Below are positions 8,958 to 16,882 of a stretch of DNA of 64,000 bases, in pieces; position 1 is the stretch's first letter; every line of letters starts with the position of its first letter. Under the pieces are notes generated by a model. That model was given only the letters and a program-made list of their open reading frames with translations. It had not been told where the DNA came from and made no database searches. This stretch comes from Sphingomonas sp. HITSZ_GF (lineage in GTDB: Bacteria > Pseudomonadota > Alphaproteobacteria > Sphingomonadales > Sphingomonadaceae). The position numbers and the translations under genes are program-made. The stretch spans positions 248,001 to 312,000 of the forward strand of contig NZ_JARQXA010000001.1 in NCBI RefSeq assembly GCF_029543155.1, given 5' to 3'.

Positions 8958-10331
8958 ATGAAGACCCGTAGCAAGCTCCTGATCGGCCTTTCGGCGCTCG
9001 CCGCCGGAAGCACGCTGGCGGCCGGCATCGCGACGCAGGGCCTGGTGCTCTCCGCGTTCGCGAGCGACGCGCCCAACGCGAAGAAGGCGGCGCAGGAAGC
9101 GGCGGCGGCGCGCAAGGCGATCGCCAAGCGCAAGGCCGGCGACGCGGTGGCGCATGCCGAGCTGGCCGTGGCGAACGACCCGCAGAATGGCGACTATCGC
9201 GCGCTGCTCGGCCAGGCCTATCTGCTCGCGGGCCGCTTCGCCTCGGCGAACCAGGCGCTCGGCGACGCGCTGACGCTCAACCCGGGCAATGGCAGCGTCG
9301 CGCTGAACCTCGTCCTCGCCAAGATCGCCGGCGGCGACTGGTCGGGCGCGCGCGAGATGCTGAACACCCATCAGGACACCATCCCGGCGAGCGACCGCGG
9401 CCTGGCCTATGCGCTGGCCGGCGATCCCGTCACGGCGGTGCAGATCCTCGAGCCGGCCGCCCGCGCCGAGGACGCGACCGCCAAGACCCGCCAGAACCTG
9501 GCGCTGGCGCTGGCGCTTTCAGGCCGCTGGTCCGAAGCCAAGCAGGTCGCCTCGGTCGACGTCGCGCCGGACCAGCTCGGCCCGCGCATGATGCAGTGGC
9601 TGAGCTTCGCCCGCCCGGTGAACGCCTATGACCAGGTCGCGACGCTGCTCGGCGTGACGCCGGTGGCCGATGGCGGCCAGCCGCAGCGCCTGGCGCTGGC
9701 GCAGCAGAATGTGATGCTCGCCGCGGCCGCGACCCAGCCGGTGCAGACCCCGGCGCAGGATCCGGTCGATACCTATATGCCGGGCGTGCCCGCGGGTGCT
9801 GCGGCGGTTGTCGCCGAGGCGCCTGTCGAGGCCGCAGCGCCTGTCGAGGTCGCGTCCGCCGAGGTTGCACCGGTTGCCGGCACCAATGCCGGCGTCGTGT
9901 TCGGCCCGCGTGCCGAGATCGTCCAGTCGGTTCCGACCCGCGCAGTCGCGGCGCCTGCGGCCACCGCTTCGGTGAGCGCGCGTGCGCCCAAGCTCTTCGA
10001 GAAGAACGCCGCCGTCACTGCAAAGCCGGCCAAGGGCAATTTCTACGTCCAGCTCGGCGCCTATGTGAGCCCGGCCGTCGCGCGCGACGCCTGGGGCCGG
10101 ATGGGCAACCGCGTGCCCGCGCTCGGCAGCCAGACGCCGTACGGCGCCAAGGTCTCGACCAAGGCCGGCAATTTCTATCGCCTGTCGGTGGGCGGCTATG
10201 ACCGCAGCGGCGCCGACGCGCTGTGCCGCCAGGTGAAGGCGAGCGGCCAGACCTGCTTCGTGCGCTCCGGCGCCGGCGACGCGCTCGCCGAATGGGCCAA
10301 GCCCGGCCGCGCGCGCATGGCCTCGCGCTGA
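8958..10331 (+). CDS. Secreted TPR and SPOR-domain protein
   Basis: Protein of 457 residues starting 10 bases after the ParA partner, so it is probably in the same operon. It has an N-terminal signal or anchor segment (residues 5-35), TPR-like helices over about 45-215 (HAELAVANDPQNGDYRALLGQAYLLAGRF... and repeats), a long Ala/Pro/Val-rich linker, and a C-terminal SPOR domain starting at GNFYVQLGAYVSPAVARDAW. The architecture parallels the divergent Sel1-SPOR protein at 6533. Both probably bind septal glycan in the periplasm while ParA acts in the cytoplasm. Confidence 0.82.
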   Translation: MKTRSKLLIGLSALAAGSTLAAGIATQGLVLSAFASDAPNAKKAAQEAAAARKAIAKRKAGDAVAHAELAVANDPQNGDYRALLGQAYLLAGRFASANQALGDALTLNPGNGSVALNLVLAKIAGGDWSGAREMLNTHQDTIPASDRGLAYALAGDPVTAVQILEPAARAEDATAKTRQNLALALALSGRWSEAKQVASVDVAPDQLGPRMMQWLSFARPVNAYDQVATLLGVTPVADGGQPQRLALAQQNVMLAAAATQPVQTPAQDPVDTYMPGVPAGAAAVVAEAPVEAAAPVEVASAEVAPVAGTNAGVVFGPRAEIVQSVPTRAVAAPAATASVSARAPKLFEKNAAVTAKPAKGNFYVQLGAYVSPAVARDAWGRMGNRVPALGSQTPYGAKVSTKAGNFYRLSVGGYDRSGADALCRQVKASGQTCFVRSGAGDALAEWAKPGRARMASR

Positions 10332-10363
10332 CCAGTTTTCCCACTCCCATCGGGAAATAGGAG

Positions 10364-10393
10364 AGGCCGGGGTGGCGACGCCCCGGCCTTTTT
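10364..10393 (+). terminator. Rho-independent terminator of the parA operon
   Basis: GGCCGGGG and CCCCGGCC pair around an 8-base loop and are followed directly by TTTTT, 33 bases after the SPOR gene stop. It is a textbook intrinsic terminator. Confidence 0.9.
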
Positions 10394-10397
10394 CGTG

Positions 10398-10634
10398 TCA
10401 GTCCTTGGCCTTCGATGCCCCGGCGAAGTGATTCCAGAGGAGTCCGGCGAACACGCCGACGCCCAATGGTATCAGCCAAAGCTGATACGGGCTCATGAAC
10501 TGCAGGAAGAACATGAGGAAGGCGCCCGCGACTATCTCATCGGGGGCGAGACCGCCCATCCACAGCACAAAGCCGAGAGGGAATGCCAGGAAGGCACCTG
10601 CGAGCGCGATCAATCCTCTGACCCAGGGTTCCAT
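10398..10634 (-). CDS. Small two-helix membrane protein, unknown
   Basis: Protein of 78 residues starting MEPWVRGLIALAG, with two strongly hydrophobic stretches (about residues 6-28 and 30-66, the latter possibly two helices) and a basic tail ending GASKAKD. The ATG at 10634 follows GGTGG; longer upstream frames overlap the next region and look non-coding. I recognise no family. It converges with the parA operon terminator. Confidence 0.55.
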   Translation of the reverse strand: MEPWVRGLIALAGAFLAFPLGFVLWMGGLAPDEIVAGAFLMFFLQFMSPYQLWLIPLGVGVFAGLLWNHFAGASKAKD

Positions 10635-10720
10635 GGCATGCCACCGAGCAATTCGAGGCGTCCTATCCGACAGTCTTGCAGAGGCGATGCAGCCGGCACG
10701 GAATTTCCGGCAATCCCCTC

Positions 10721-11467
10721 TCAATCCAGCCCGGTCTTGCCTGGGGCCCAATAGGCCTTGGTAATCACCCGGGAGGATGGCACGCCCAGCGCCTTGAGCG
10801 CGTGGCGCAGGCGCTGGACCATGCCGGCGCGGCCGGCGAGGACGAAGCCGGCATCGGCGGCGATCAGCGCGGGAAGGGCGGCTTCCATCGCGGCGACGTG
10901 CGATTCTCCGGCCCGGCGGGGATAGAGGGCCATCCGGCCGACGCCGAGCTGATCGGCGACCTTGCAGACCGCGCCCGAATCCTCGACCTCGAAATGGCTG
11001 GTGATGCGCCTGCCCTGGCGGGAAAGGGCATAGGCCAGGCCGATCGCCGTCTCATCGCCGAACAGCGCGAGCGTGCCGGGCAGGCGACCCGCGTCGAGCG
11101 AGCCGCGCGGGCCGAACAGGTCGCAGGCGTCGCCCGGGCGGGCATCGCGCACCCAGGCGCTGCCCGGGCCCTCGCCATGCGCATAGCCGAGGATGCAGGT
11201 GCGCCCGGCCACGCTATTCCACTCGATCGGCGTGTAGGTACGCGTCATGAATGCCGAGCCCATCGCGACCTGGAGCTTCTGCCCCGGAGTCCAGGCGACG
11301 CCGGCGAGCGCGGGGCCCTCGATCGTGATCAGGCGGAAGCGATCGCTGAGCTCTTCATTCGCGACGATCGCGGCGGGCTTCATCAGCAGGCGGCGCAGCG
11401 CCTGGTCGATCCGGCCCGGCGCCTTGGCGGCGGGGGCGGGACGCTCGGGGGAATCGGGAGCAAGCAT
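10721..11467 (-). CDS. Siderophore-interacting FAD-binding reductase
   Basis: Protein of 248 residues related to the siderophore-interacting protein (SIP/ViuB) branch of ferredoxin-reductase-like flavoproteins, which release iron from ferric siderophores in the cytoplasm with NAD(P)H. Visible motifs are the FAD-binding RTYTP, the LFGPRGSL segment and the family-typical C-terminus AYWAPGKTGLD. Its ATG overlaps the TGA of the O-methyltransferase upstream (TGATG), so the two are translated together. A GTG one codon earlier is also possible. Confidence 0.85.
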   Translation of the reverse strand: MLAPDSPERPAPAAKAPGRIDQALRRLLMKPAAIVANEELSDRFRLITIEGPALAGVAWTPGQKLQVAMGSAFMTRTYTPIEWNSVAGRTCILGYAHGEGPGSAWVRDARPGDACDLFGPRGSLDAGRLPGTLALFGDETAIGLAYALSRQGRRITSHFEVEDSGAVCKVADQLGVGRMALYPRRAGESHVAAMEAALPALIAADAGFVLAGRAGMVQRLRHALKALGVPSSRVITKAYWAPGKTGLD

Positions 11468-12162
11468 CACAGGGTCCTCACGGTGAATTCGTTGCCGCGG
11501 CCCTCGTCCACCGGAAGCGGTTGCGAGACATAGCCGTTGGCGGGATTGCGGACATAATCGAGATAGGCGGGGTCGAAGGCGTTCTCGCCGAGGATCACCG
11601 CGCCGGGCCTGAGGAACGGCTCGATCAGCCTGAGCACGGGAAGGTAGAGCGAGAAGGCGCCATCGACGAGCATCAGATCGACCGTGCCGCCCGGATCGGC
11701 CAGCGTCTCACGGGCGTCACCGACGCGGATCTCGACCAGATCGGCGAGCCCGGCGGCCTCGAGATGGGCGCGGGCGCGCGCGGCCTTGGCCGGCTCGATC
11801 TCGCTGCCGATCAGCCTGCCGCCGCCATTGTCGCGGATCGCCGCGGCGAGATAGATCGCCGAGACGCCCATCGAGGTGCCGAACTCGACGATGCGGGTGG
11901 CGCCGCGGGCGCGGGCGATCGCATAGAGGAAGCGGCCGAACACCGGCGAGACGGCAAGGAAATTGCTGGCATATTCGCGATAGACCGCACCCAGATCGGC
12001 GCGCTCCTCCGCCAGGATCGTCTCGACCAGCGCATCGATATTGCCGTCCTGCGCCTCGACCTTGTCCATCATCGCGCGGAAATGGGCTTCGTCGGTGGCG
12101 GTGGCTTCGTCGTGCAGCGTTGCGAGCAGGCGGGCGACGGGCCCGTCGGTCAAAGTCGTCAC
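11467..12162 (-). CDS. SAM-dependent O-methyltransferase-like protein
   Basis: Class I methyltransferase of 231 residues. The SAM-binding motif I is VEFGTSMGVSAIYLA, motif II has SEIEPAKAARARAHLEAAGL, and the acidic DLMLVDGAFSLY follows, a layout close to the catechol O-methyltransferase-like/Methyltransf_24 families. The substrate is unknown. I chose the GTG at 12162, with AAAGGA about 8 bases upstream; the frame is open to 13128 but only as antisense of the AraC gene. It forms a two-gene operon with the siderophore reductase and is divergent from the AraC regulator. Confidence 0.8.
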   Translation of the reverse strand: MTTLTDGPVARLLATLHDEATATDEAHFRAMMDKVEAQDGNIDALVETILAEERADLGAVYREYASNFLAVSPVFGRFLYAIARARGATRIVEFGTSMGVSAIYLAAAIRDNGGGRLIGSEIEPAKAARARAHLEAAGLADLVEIRVGDARETLADPGGTVDLMLVDGAFSLYLPVLRLIEPFLRPGAVILGENAFDPAYLDYVRNPANGYVSQPLPVDEGRGNEFTVRTL

Positions 12163-12282
12163 GTTCTGTCCTTTCGCGAGGGGCGAGAAGAGTCTCGACC
12201 GGGCTCTGGAAAGTTGATAACCGCTCGCAATAACGGCGTCATTCCGAAGGTTGGCCAGAATGTTATTCAAAATGGACAAGTC

Positions 12283-13095
12283 ATGCCGATCCTGACCAGC
12301 AAGGCCGACAAGGCGGACTGGCTCGATCCCGACGAGGTGCCGCGGCCGGTGGTGACCTATGGCGCGGCGATGAAGGATGTCGGGGCGTTCGAGCTGGAGC
12401 CGCACCGGCACCGCAAGGGTCAGGTGCTGCTCGTCTATCGCGGCGCGCTGACCTGCGAAGTCGATGGCGGGCTGTGGCTGGTGCCGCCGCGCAGCGCGGT
12501 GTGGATACCCGGCGATGCGCTGCACAGCATCAAGGCATCGGGGGTGCTCGAGGGCTATAATGCGTTCGTCGCGCCCGAAGTGGCGGCGAACCTGCCGGCG
12601 ACCTGCTGTGCGATCTCGGTGACGCCGCTGCTGCGCGAGCTGCTCGTCCGCTGCGCGCATCTGCCGGTGCTCTACGAGGAGAATGACGCCAACGGACGGA
12701 TGGTCGCGGTGCTGCTCGACGAGCTGGCGCGGGCGCAGGTGGAGGACCTGCACTTGCCGATGCCGAGCGATTCGCGGCTGCGGCGGATGGCCGAGGCGAT
12801 GATCGCCGCGCCGAGCGACCGGGCGACGCTGGAGGTGTGGGCGAAGCGCGCCGGGCTGGGTGCGCGGACGCTGGCACGGACGATCGTGCGCGAGACGGGG
12901 ATGAGCTTCGGGCGCTGGCGCCAGCAGCTGGCGGTGATGCTGGCGGTGAAATGGCTGGCCGGCGGCGCATCGATCCAGCAGGTGGCGGGGGACCTGGGCT
13001 ATGAGAGCGTGCCCAGCTTCGTGACGATGTTCGGCAAGGTACTGGGCACGTCGCCGGGGCGCTACATGGCGGAACGGCACGCGGGGCGGGATTGA
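12283..13095 (+). CDS. AraC-family transcriptional regulator with cupin sensor domain
   Basis: Regulator of 270 residues. An N-terminal cupin (AraC_binding type) covers about residues 20-100, with HRHRKGQVLLVYRG and the strand-turn WIPGDALHSI. The C-terminal half carries the two helix-turn-helix units: RATLEVWAKRAGLGARTLARTIVRETGMSFGRWRQQ and ASIQQVAGDLGYESVPSFVTMFGKVLGTSPGRY. It is divergent from the methyltransferase/siderophore-reductase pair across 120 bases, which it most likely controls. The ATG at 12283 begins where cupin homology would begin. Confidence 0.9.
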   Translation: MPILTSKADKADWLDPDEVPRPVVTYGAAMKDVGAFELEPHRHRKGQVLLVYRGALTCEVDGGLWLVPPRSAVWIPGDALHSIKASGVLEGYNAFVAPEVAANLPATCCAISVTPLLRELLVRCAHLPVLYEENDANGRMVAVLLDELARAQVEDLHLPMPSDSRLRRMAEAMIAAPSDRATLEVWAKRAGLGARTLARTIVRETGMSFGRWRQQLAVMLAVKWLAGGASIQQVAGDLGYESVPSFVTMFGKVLGTSPGRYMAERHAGRD

Positions 13096-13102
13096 CTCAT
13101 CG

Positions 13103-13142
13103 ATAACCGGGTGGTTATGGGAATGCATAACCCAATGGTTAT
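13103..13142. promoter_or_regulatory. Twin palindromic operators ATAACC-N4-GGTTAT
   Basis: Two 16-bp palindromes with identical arms, ATAACC GGGT GGTTAT at 13103-13118 and ATAACC CAAT GGTTAT at 13127-13142. Their centres are 24 bases apart, just before the Shine-Dalgarno of the small gene at 13158. Identical arms with different centres mark a real binding site for a dimeric regulator rather than a chance palindrome. Confidence 0.75.
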
Positions 13143-13157
13143 TTGAGAGGGCAGGCC

Positions 13158-13343
13158 ATGATCCGTCAGATCCACCGCTGGAGCGGTTTCGTGTTCAGCA
13201 TCGCCGCGATCGTGAACATCGTCGCGGTGATCCTGAAGAGCAATGCGCAGTGGCTCGGGCTGGTGGCGGTGGTGCCGCTGCTGGTGCTGTTGCCGACGGG
13301 GCTCTACATGTTCGCGCGGCCCTATCTGGCGAGGAACGCATGA
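13158..13343 (+). CDS. Small membrane protein, unknown
   Basis: Protein of 61 residues with two hydrophobic helices (about 10-28 and 33-53) and a basic end FARPYLARNA. The ATG at 13158 follows GAGAGGG. It overlaps the next gene by four bases (ATGA) and lies directly behind the twin ATAACC operators, so the pair is probably induced together. No family recognised. Confidence 0.65.
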   Translation: MIRQIHRWSGFVFSIAAIVNIVAVILKSNAQWLGLVAVVPLLVLLPTGLYMFARPYLARNA

Positions 13344-13732
13344 GCGAAGACAAGACCGCAGCCGAACAGATCGACGCCCGCATCGGGGCGCTGGACGACT
13401 GGCGCGGCAGTACGCTCGCCCGGGTGCGCGCGATCATCCATGCAGCCGATCCCGAGGTGGAGGAGACGTGGAAGTGGCGCGGCGTGCCGGTGTGGGAGCA
13501 TGCCGGGATCATCTGCACCGGCGAGACCTACAAGGCGGCAGTGAAGCTCACCTTCGCCAAGGGGGCATCGCTGGCGGATCCGAGCGGGCTGTTCAATTCG
13601 AGCCTGGACGGAAATGTGCGGCGCGCGATCGACATCCATGAAGGGGAAGCGATCGACGCGGCGGCATTGAAGGCGCTGGTGCTGGAGGCGGTGGCGGCGA
13701 ATTTGGCGAAGCCGGCAAAGAGTAAGAAGTAG
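13340..13732 (+). CDS. DUF1801 domain protein
   Basis: Protein of 130 residues matching the DUF1801 (YdhG/YdeI-like) fold: ARVRAIIHAADPEVEETWKWRGVPVWEHAG, then KAAVKLTFAKGA and GNVRRAIDIHEGEAIDAAALKALV. The biochemical role of the family is not established. The ATG sits inside the stop of the preceding small membrane gene (ATGA), so it is coupled to it. It ends in a Lys-rich tail. Confidence 0.8.
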   Translation: MSEDKTAAEQIDARIGALDDWRGSTLARVRAIIHAADPEVEETWKWRGVPVWEHAGIICTGETYKAAVKLTFAKGASLADPSGLFNSSLDGNVRRAIDIHEGEAIDAAALKALVLEAVAANLAKPAKSKK

Positions 13733-13753
13733 GGCGCGGCTTTCCGTTCTTCC

Positions 13754-13860
13754 CGTCACCCCGGCCTTGTGCCGGGGTCCACTATGCCTCCCACTCCGCG
13801 CTTGGGCCTCTTGTCTGTCACTTGTCTTCCGGTGGACCCCGGCACAAGGCCGGGGTGACG
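13754..13860. repeat. Paired palindromic element (GTCACCCCGGC type)
   Basis: CGTCACCCCGGCCTTGTGCC at 13754 and its inverted mate GGCACAAGGCCGGGGTGACG ending at 13860 enclose a 50-base spacer. This sub-type carries ACAAGG centres instead of GAAAG. It lies between the convergent DUF1801 and pyrC' genes and probably helps end both transcripts. Confidence 0.8.
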
Positions 13861-13889
13861 ATGGCGTGCGCAGGGGAAGAGCCGCATGC

Positions 13890-13915
13890 GATCCCGGCTT
13901 TCGCCGGGATGACGG
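13890..13915. repeat. Single palindromic unit (ATCCCGGC...GGGATGACGG)
   Basis: One half-element, GATCCCGGCTTTCGCCGGGAT followed by GACGG, stands alone 29 bases after the previous pair. Elsewhere in the window this unit occurs in inverted pairs, so its mate was lost or never inserted. Confidence 0.65.
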
Positions 13916-13943
13916 TTTGAGGCACCGCGACGGCGGCCTTGGC

Positions 13944-15137
13944 CTATTCGATCTCGCGGCCGCCTTTGAAGACGCGGTGGACCTTGCCCTGGACGGGGAG
14001 CCCGTCGAACGGGGTGTTGCCGGCGCGGGCCTTCATCTTCGTGCTGTCGATCGCCCAGGGGGTGTCGGGCGCGAACAGGATGAAGTCGGCGGGCTTGCCG
14101 GGGGCGAGGCTGCCAGCGTCGAGGCCGAGGATGCGCGCCGGATTGGCGGCGAGCAGCTCGAACAGGCGCTCGATCGTCAGCGTGCCGTCGCGGACCAGGC
14201 CGAGCGACAAGGCGAGCAGCGTTTCGGCGCCCGACATGCCTTCCTCGGCATCGGCGAAGGGGAGGCGCTTGCCCTCGGGCCCGCGCGGATCATGGCCCGA
14301 GGCGATCACGTCGATCGTGCCGTCGGCGAGCGCGGCGCGGACCGCCTGGCGATCGCCGTCGCTGCGCAGGGGCGGTGAAAGCCGGGCATAGGTGCGGTAG
14401 TCGTTCAGATCGATGTCCGACAGCAGCCAGTGCGCCGGGGTGACGCCGCAGGTGACCTGCACGCCGCGGCGCTTGGCCTGGCGGACCAGGTCGAGCCCGG
14501 CGGCGGTGGTGACCTGGCGGAAGTGGATGCGCGCGCCGGTATCCTCGGCCAGCATCGTGTCGCGGGCGATCGCCAGCGCCTCGGCGATGGCGGGGGCGGC
14601 GGCGAGGCCGAGCAGCGTGGCGGTGAGGCCTTCGGTCGCCACCGCCTCACCGGCGAGGCCGCTGTCCTCGGCATGGGCGATGACGGTGAGGCCGCAATCC
14701 TTCGCATAGGCGAGGATCTTGCGCATCACGCCTGCGCTGGAGACCCAGCGGCGGCCGGTGGCGACGGCCTTGGCGCCGGCGCTGGCGTTGATCGCCATCT
14801 CGGCGAGGTCGGCGCCTTCGAGCCCACGCGTGGCGGCGGCCAGCGGGTGGACCCACAAGTCCGGCTTCCCCATCAGCGCGGCGCGGCGGATGATGCCGGG
14901 ATCGTCGAGGATCGGCGACTGATCGGGCATCAGCCCGACCCGGGTGATGCCGCCGGCGCGGCAGGCGGCACGATCGACCGCGAACACGCCGAGATCGATG
15001 ATGCCGGGGGCCAGGGTGAGGCCTTGGCCGTCGATGCTTTCGGCGCCGGCAGGGGCGTCGGCAAGGATGGTCTCGCCGTCGAACGCGAAGCCGGTGGCGC
15101 CGCCGAGCACGCGGACGTTTTCAAACACGGTGCTCAC
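13944..15137 (-). CDS. pyrX: Pseudo-dihydroorotase (PyrC'/PyrX-like), likely inactive
   Basis: Dihydroorotase homologue of 397 residues next to pyrB. The fold is intact, but the metal site is not. The usual D-x-H-x-H at the first strand reads IDLGVF (HxH lost). The HVST motif is HFRQVTT, EVTPHH is GVTPAH, and the DHAPH loop is SGHDPRG. Only HAED keeps its His. This is the pattern of the non-catalytic subunit that associates with class-A aspartate transcarbamoylase in pseudomonads. The GTG at 15137 is preceded by AGGAG. It lies downstream of pyrB, with a palindromic repeat between them. A true PyrC must exist elsewhere. Confidence 0.88.
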   Translation of the reverse strand: MSTVFENVRVLGGATGFAFDGETILADAPAGAESIDGQGLTLAPGIIDLGVFAVDRAACRAGGITRVGLMPDQSPILDDPGIIRRAALMGKPDLWVHPLAAATRGLEGADLAEMAINASAGAKAVATGRRWVSSAGVMRKILAYAKDCGLTVIAHAEDSGLAGEAVATEGLTATLLGLAAAPAIAEALAIARDTMLAEDTGARIHFRQVTTAAGLDLVRQAKRRGVQVTCGVTPAHWLLSDIDLNDYRTYARLSPPLRSDGDRQAVRAALADGTIDVIASGHDPRGPEGKRLPFADAEEGMSGAETLLALSLGLVRDGTLTIERLFELLAANPARILGLDAGSLAPGKPADFILFAPDTPWAIDSTKMKARAGNTPFDGLPVQGKVHRVFKGGREIE

Positions 15138-15165
15138 GCTACTACTCCTGCGGCATCCATTCCCT

Positions 15166-15240
15166 CGTCATCCCCGCGAAGGCGGGGATCCATTGGCGCC
15201 GACGGTATTGAATGGATCCCCGCCTTTGCGGGGATGACGG
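15166..15240. repeat. Paired palindromic element (GTCATCCCCGC type)
   Basis: CGTCATCCCCGCGAAGGCGG at 15166 faces CCGCCTTTGCGGGGATGACG ending at 15240. It lies between pyrB and the pseudo-dihydroorotase within one presumed operon, so it could act as a processing or partial termination site. Confidence 0.8.
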
Positions 15241-15258
15241 TGAAGGGGGGGAGGTAGC

Positions 15259-16248
15259 TCATGCCCAGCCCTCCACGCCGCGCTCGGCTCTGGTGAGGAC
15301 GTCGAGGCAGGCCATGCGGACCGCCACGCCCATCTCGACCTGCTCGGTGATCGCGCTGCGCTCCGGATGGTCCGCCACCGAGCTGTCGATCTCGACGCCG
15401 CGGTTCATCGGGCCGGGGTGCATGACCAGCGCGTCTTCCCTGGCGCGGGCCAGGCGTTCGGGGGTGAGGCCGTAGCGGGCGTGGAACTCGCGGGTCGACG
15501 GGATGAAGCCGCCGGCCATGCGCTCGTTCTGGACGCGCAGCATCATCACGACATCGGCGCCTTCGAGCGCGGCGTCGAAATCGGTGAAGGGGGTGACGTA
15601 GAGCCCCTCGATCGCCGGGGGCATCAGGGTGGAGGGGGCGACGACGCGGACCTCTGCACCCAGCGAGGTCAGCGCCAGCATGTTCGAGCGGGCGACGCGG
15701 CTGTGGAGCAGGTCGCCGCAGATCACCACGCGCTGGCCGGCGACGCTGCCGCGGCGGCGGCGGATCGTCAGTGCGTCGAGCAGCGCCTGCGTCGGGTGCT
15801 CGTGCCAGCCGTCGCCGGCGTTGAGCACCGGGCAGTCGACCTTGTCGGCGATCAGTTGGACCGCGCCTGAGGCCATGTGGCGGATGACGATCACGTCGGC
15901 GCGCATCGCATTGAGCGTCACCGCGGTGTCGATCAGTGTCTCGCCCTTCTTCACCGAGCTTTGCGCGGCGTGCATGTTGACCACGTCGGCGCCGAGCCGC
16001 TTGCCCGCGATCTCGAAGGAGAGGAGCGTACGGGTGCTGTTCTCGAAAAAGGCGTTGATCTGGGTGATGCCCTCGAGCCGGCGATCGCTGCGCGCGCGCG
16101 AGCGGTTCGCCTCGATCCACTGCTCGGCCTCGTCGAGCAGGAACATGATCTCATGGGGCTGAAGACCCGCAATGCCGGTGAGGTGCCGGTGCGGGAAGAC
16201 GGCGCGGCCCGGTATCTGGGCAGCGGGGCGATGATCGGAGGCTTGCAT
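15259..16248 (-). CDS. pyrB: Aspartate carbamoyltransferase, catalytic chain
   Basis: Second step of pyrimidine synthesis: carbamoyl phosphate plus aspartate to carbamoyl aspartate. The 329 residues carry the carbamoyl-phosphate loop [11 protein letters not shown], the [12 protein letters not shown] loop, [11 protein letters not shown] and the aspartate-domain end [12 protein letters not shown]. No pyrI regulatory chain is nearby. Together with the dead dihydroorotase downstream, this suggests the dodecameric class-A holoenzyme seen in pseudomonads. RuvX lies 50 bases upstream on the same strand. Confidence 0.96.
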   Translation of the reverse strand: MQASDHRPAAQIPGRAVFPHRHLTGIAGLQPHEIMFLLDEAEQWIEANRSRARSDRRLEGITQINAFFENSTRTLLSFEIAGKRLGADVVNMHAAQSSVKKGETLIDTAVTLNAMRADVIVIRHMASGAVQLIADKVDCPVLNAGDGWHEHPTQALLDALTIRRRRGSVAGQRVVICGDLLHSRVARSNMLALTSLGAEVRVVAPSTLMPPAIEGLYVTPFTDFDAALEGADVVMMLRVQNERMAGGFIPSTREFHARYGLTPERLARAREDALVMHPGPMNRGVEIDSSVADHPERSAITEQVEMGVAVRMACLDVLTRAERGVEGWA

Positions 16249-16298
16249 TAAAGCCGTCGCCTAGACCGGGACAGGCGGGTGCGCAAGGCCGCCGGTGG

Positions 16299-16760
16299 CT
16301 AGACGTTGACCAGCGCGTCGATCGCCGCTTGCAGGATGTGCGCGGCGGCCATGTTGTCGATCATCTCGGCGCGGCGGGCGCGGCTGAAATCCTGCTCGAT
16401 CAGCGTGCGCTCGACTGCGACGGTGGACCAGCGCTCGTCCCACAGCAGGATCGGCATGCCGAGATCGTCCATGTTGCGGGCGAAGGCACGGGTGGACTGG
16501 GTGCGCGGGCTGTCGGTGCCGTCGAGGTTGAGGGGCAGGCCGATCACCAGGCCCATCACCTGCTGCGCGGCGATCAGCGCCTGGAGCTGGGCCTTGTCCT
16601 TGGAGAATTTGGTGCGGCGGACCAGTTCGGCCGGGCTGGCGAAGCTCCAGCCGGCGTCGCACAGCGCGGTGCCGATCGTCTTGGTGCCGACGTCGAGGCC
16701 GATCAGGCGGCCGCCGTTCGGGAGCGCAGCGCGGAAATCGGCGGAGGCGGTGGTGATCAT
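16299..16760 (-). CDS. ruvX: Holliday-junction resolvase-like nuclease RuvX (YqgF)
   Basis: RNase H-fold nuclease of 153 residues. In E. coli it processes the pre-16S rRNA 5' end. The motifs [15 protein letters not shown] (first catalytic Asp), [19 protein letters not shown] and the late [10 protein letters not shown] (last Asp) are all present. It lies directly upstream of pyrB, a common alphaproteobacterial order. Confidence 0.93.
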   Translation of the reverse strand: MITTASADFRAALPNGGRLIGLDVGTKTIGTALCDAGWSFASPAELVRRTKFSKDKAQLQALIAAQQVMGLVIGLPLNLDGTDSPRTQSTRAFARNMDDLGMPILLWDERWSTVAVERTLIEQDFSRARRAEMIDNMAAAHILQAAIDALVNV

Positions 16761-16780
16761 CGCCCGTCACTACCCCCAAT

Positions 16781-16862
16781 CGTCATCCCGGCGAAAGCCG
16801 GGATCTCGTGCGGTGCCTTCCCAGCGCCTTTTCCTGAGATCCCGACTTTCGCCGGGATGACG
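16781..16862. repeat. Paired palindromic element (GTCATCCCGGC type)
   Basis: CGTCATCCCGGCGAAAGCCG at 16781 is mirrored by CGACTTTCGCCGGGATGACG ending near 16862. It separates ruvX from the DUF3089 gene on the same strand. The nearly identical copies at 36280 and 51371 mark this as the most frequent sub-type. Confidence 0.82.
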
Positions 16863-16882
16863 GGGGTGGGGCGGGATGAGGG

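Noticed and set aside
13754..13915. Possible CRISPR array because of repeated GC-rich palindromes
   Set aside because: Only two or three units, unequal spacing and no cas genes. They match the scattered intergenic repeat family of this genome.
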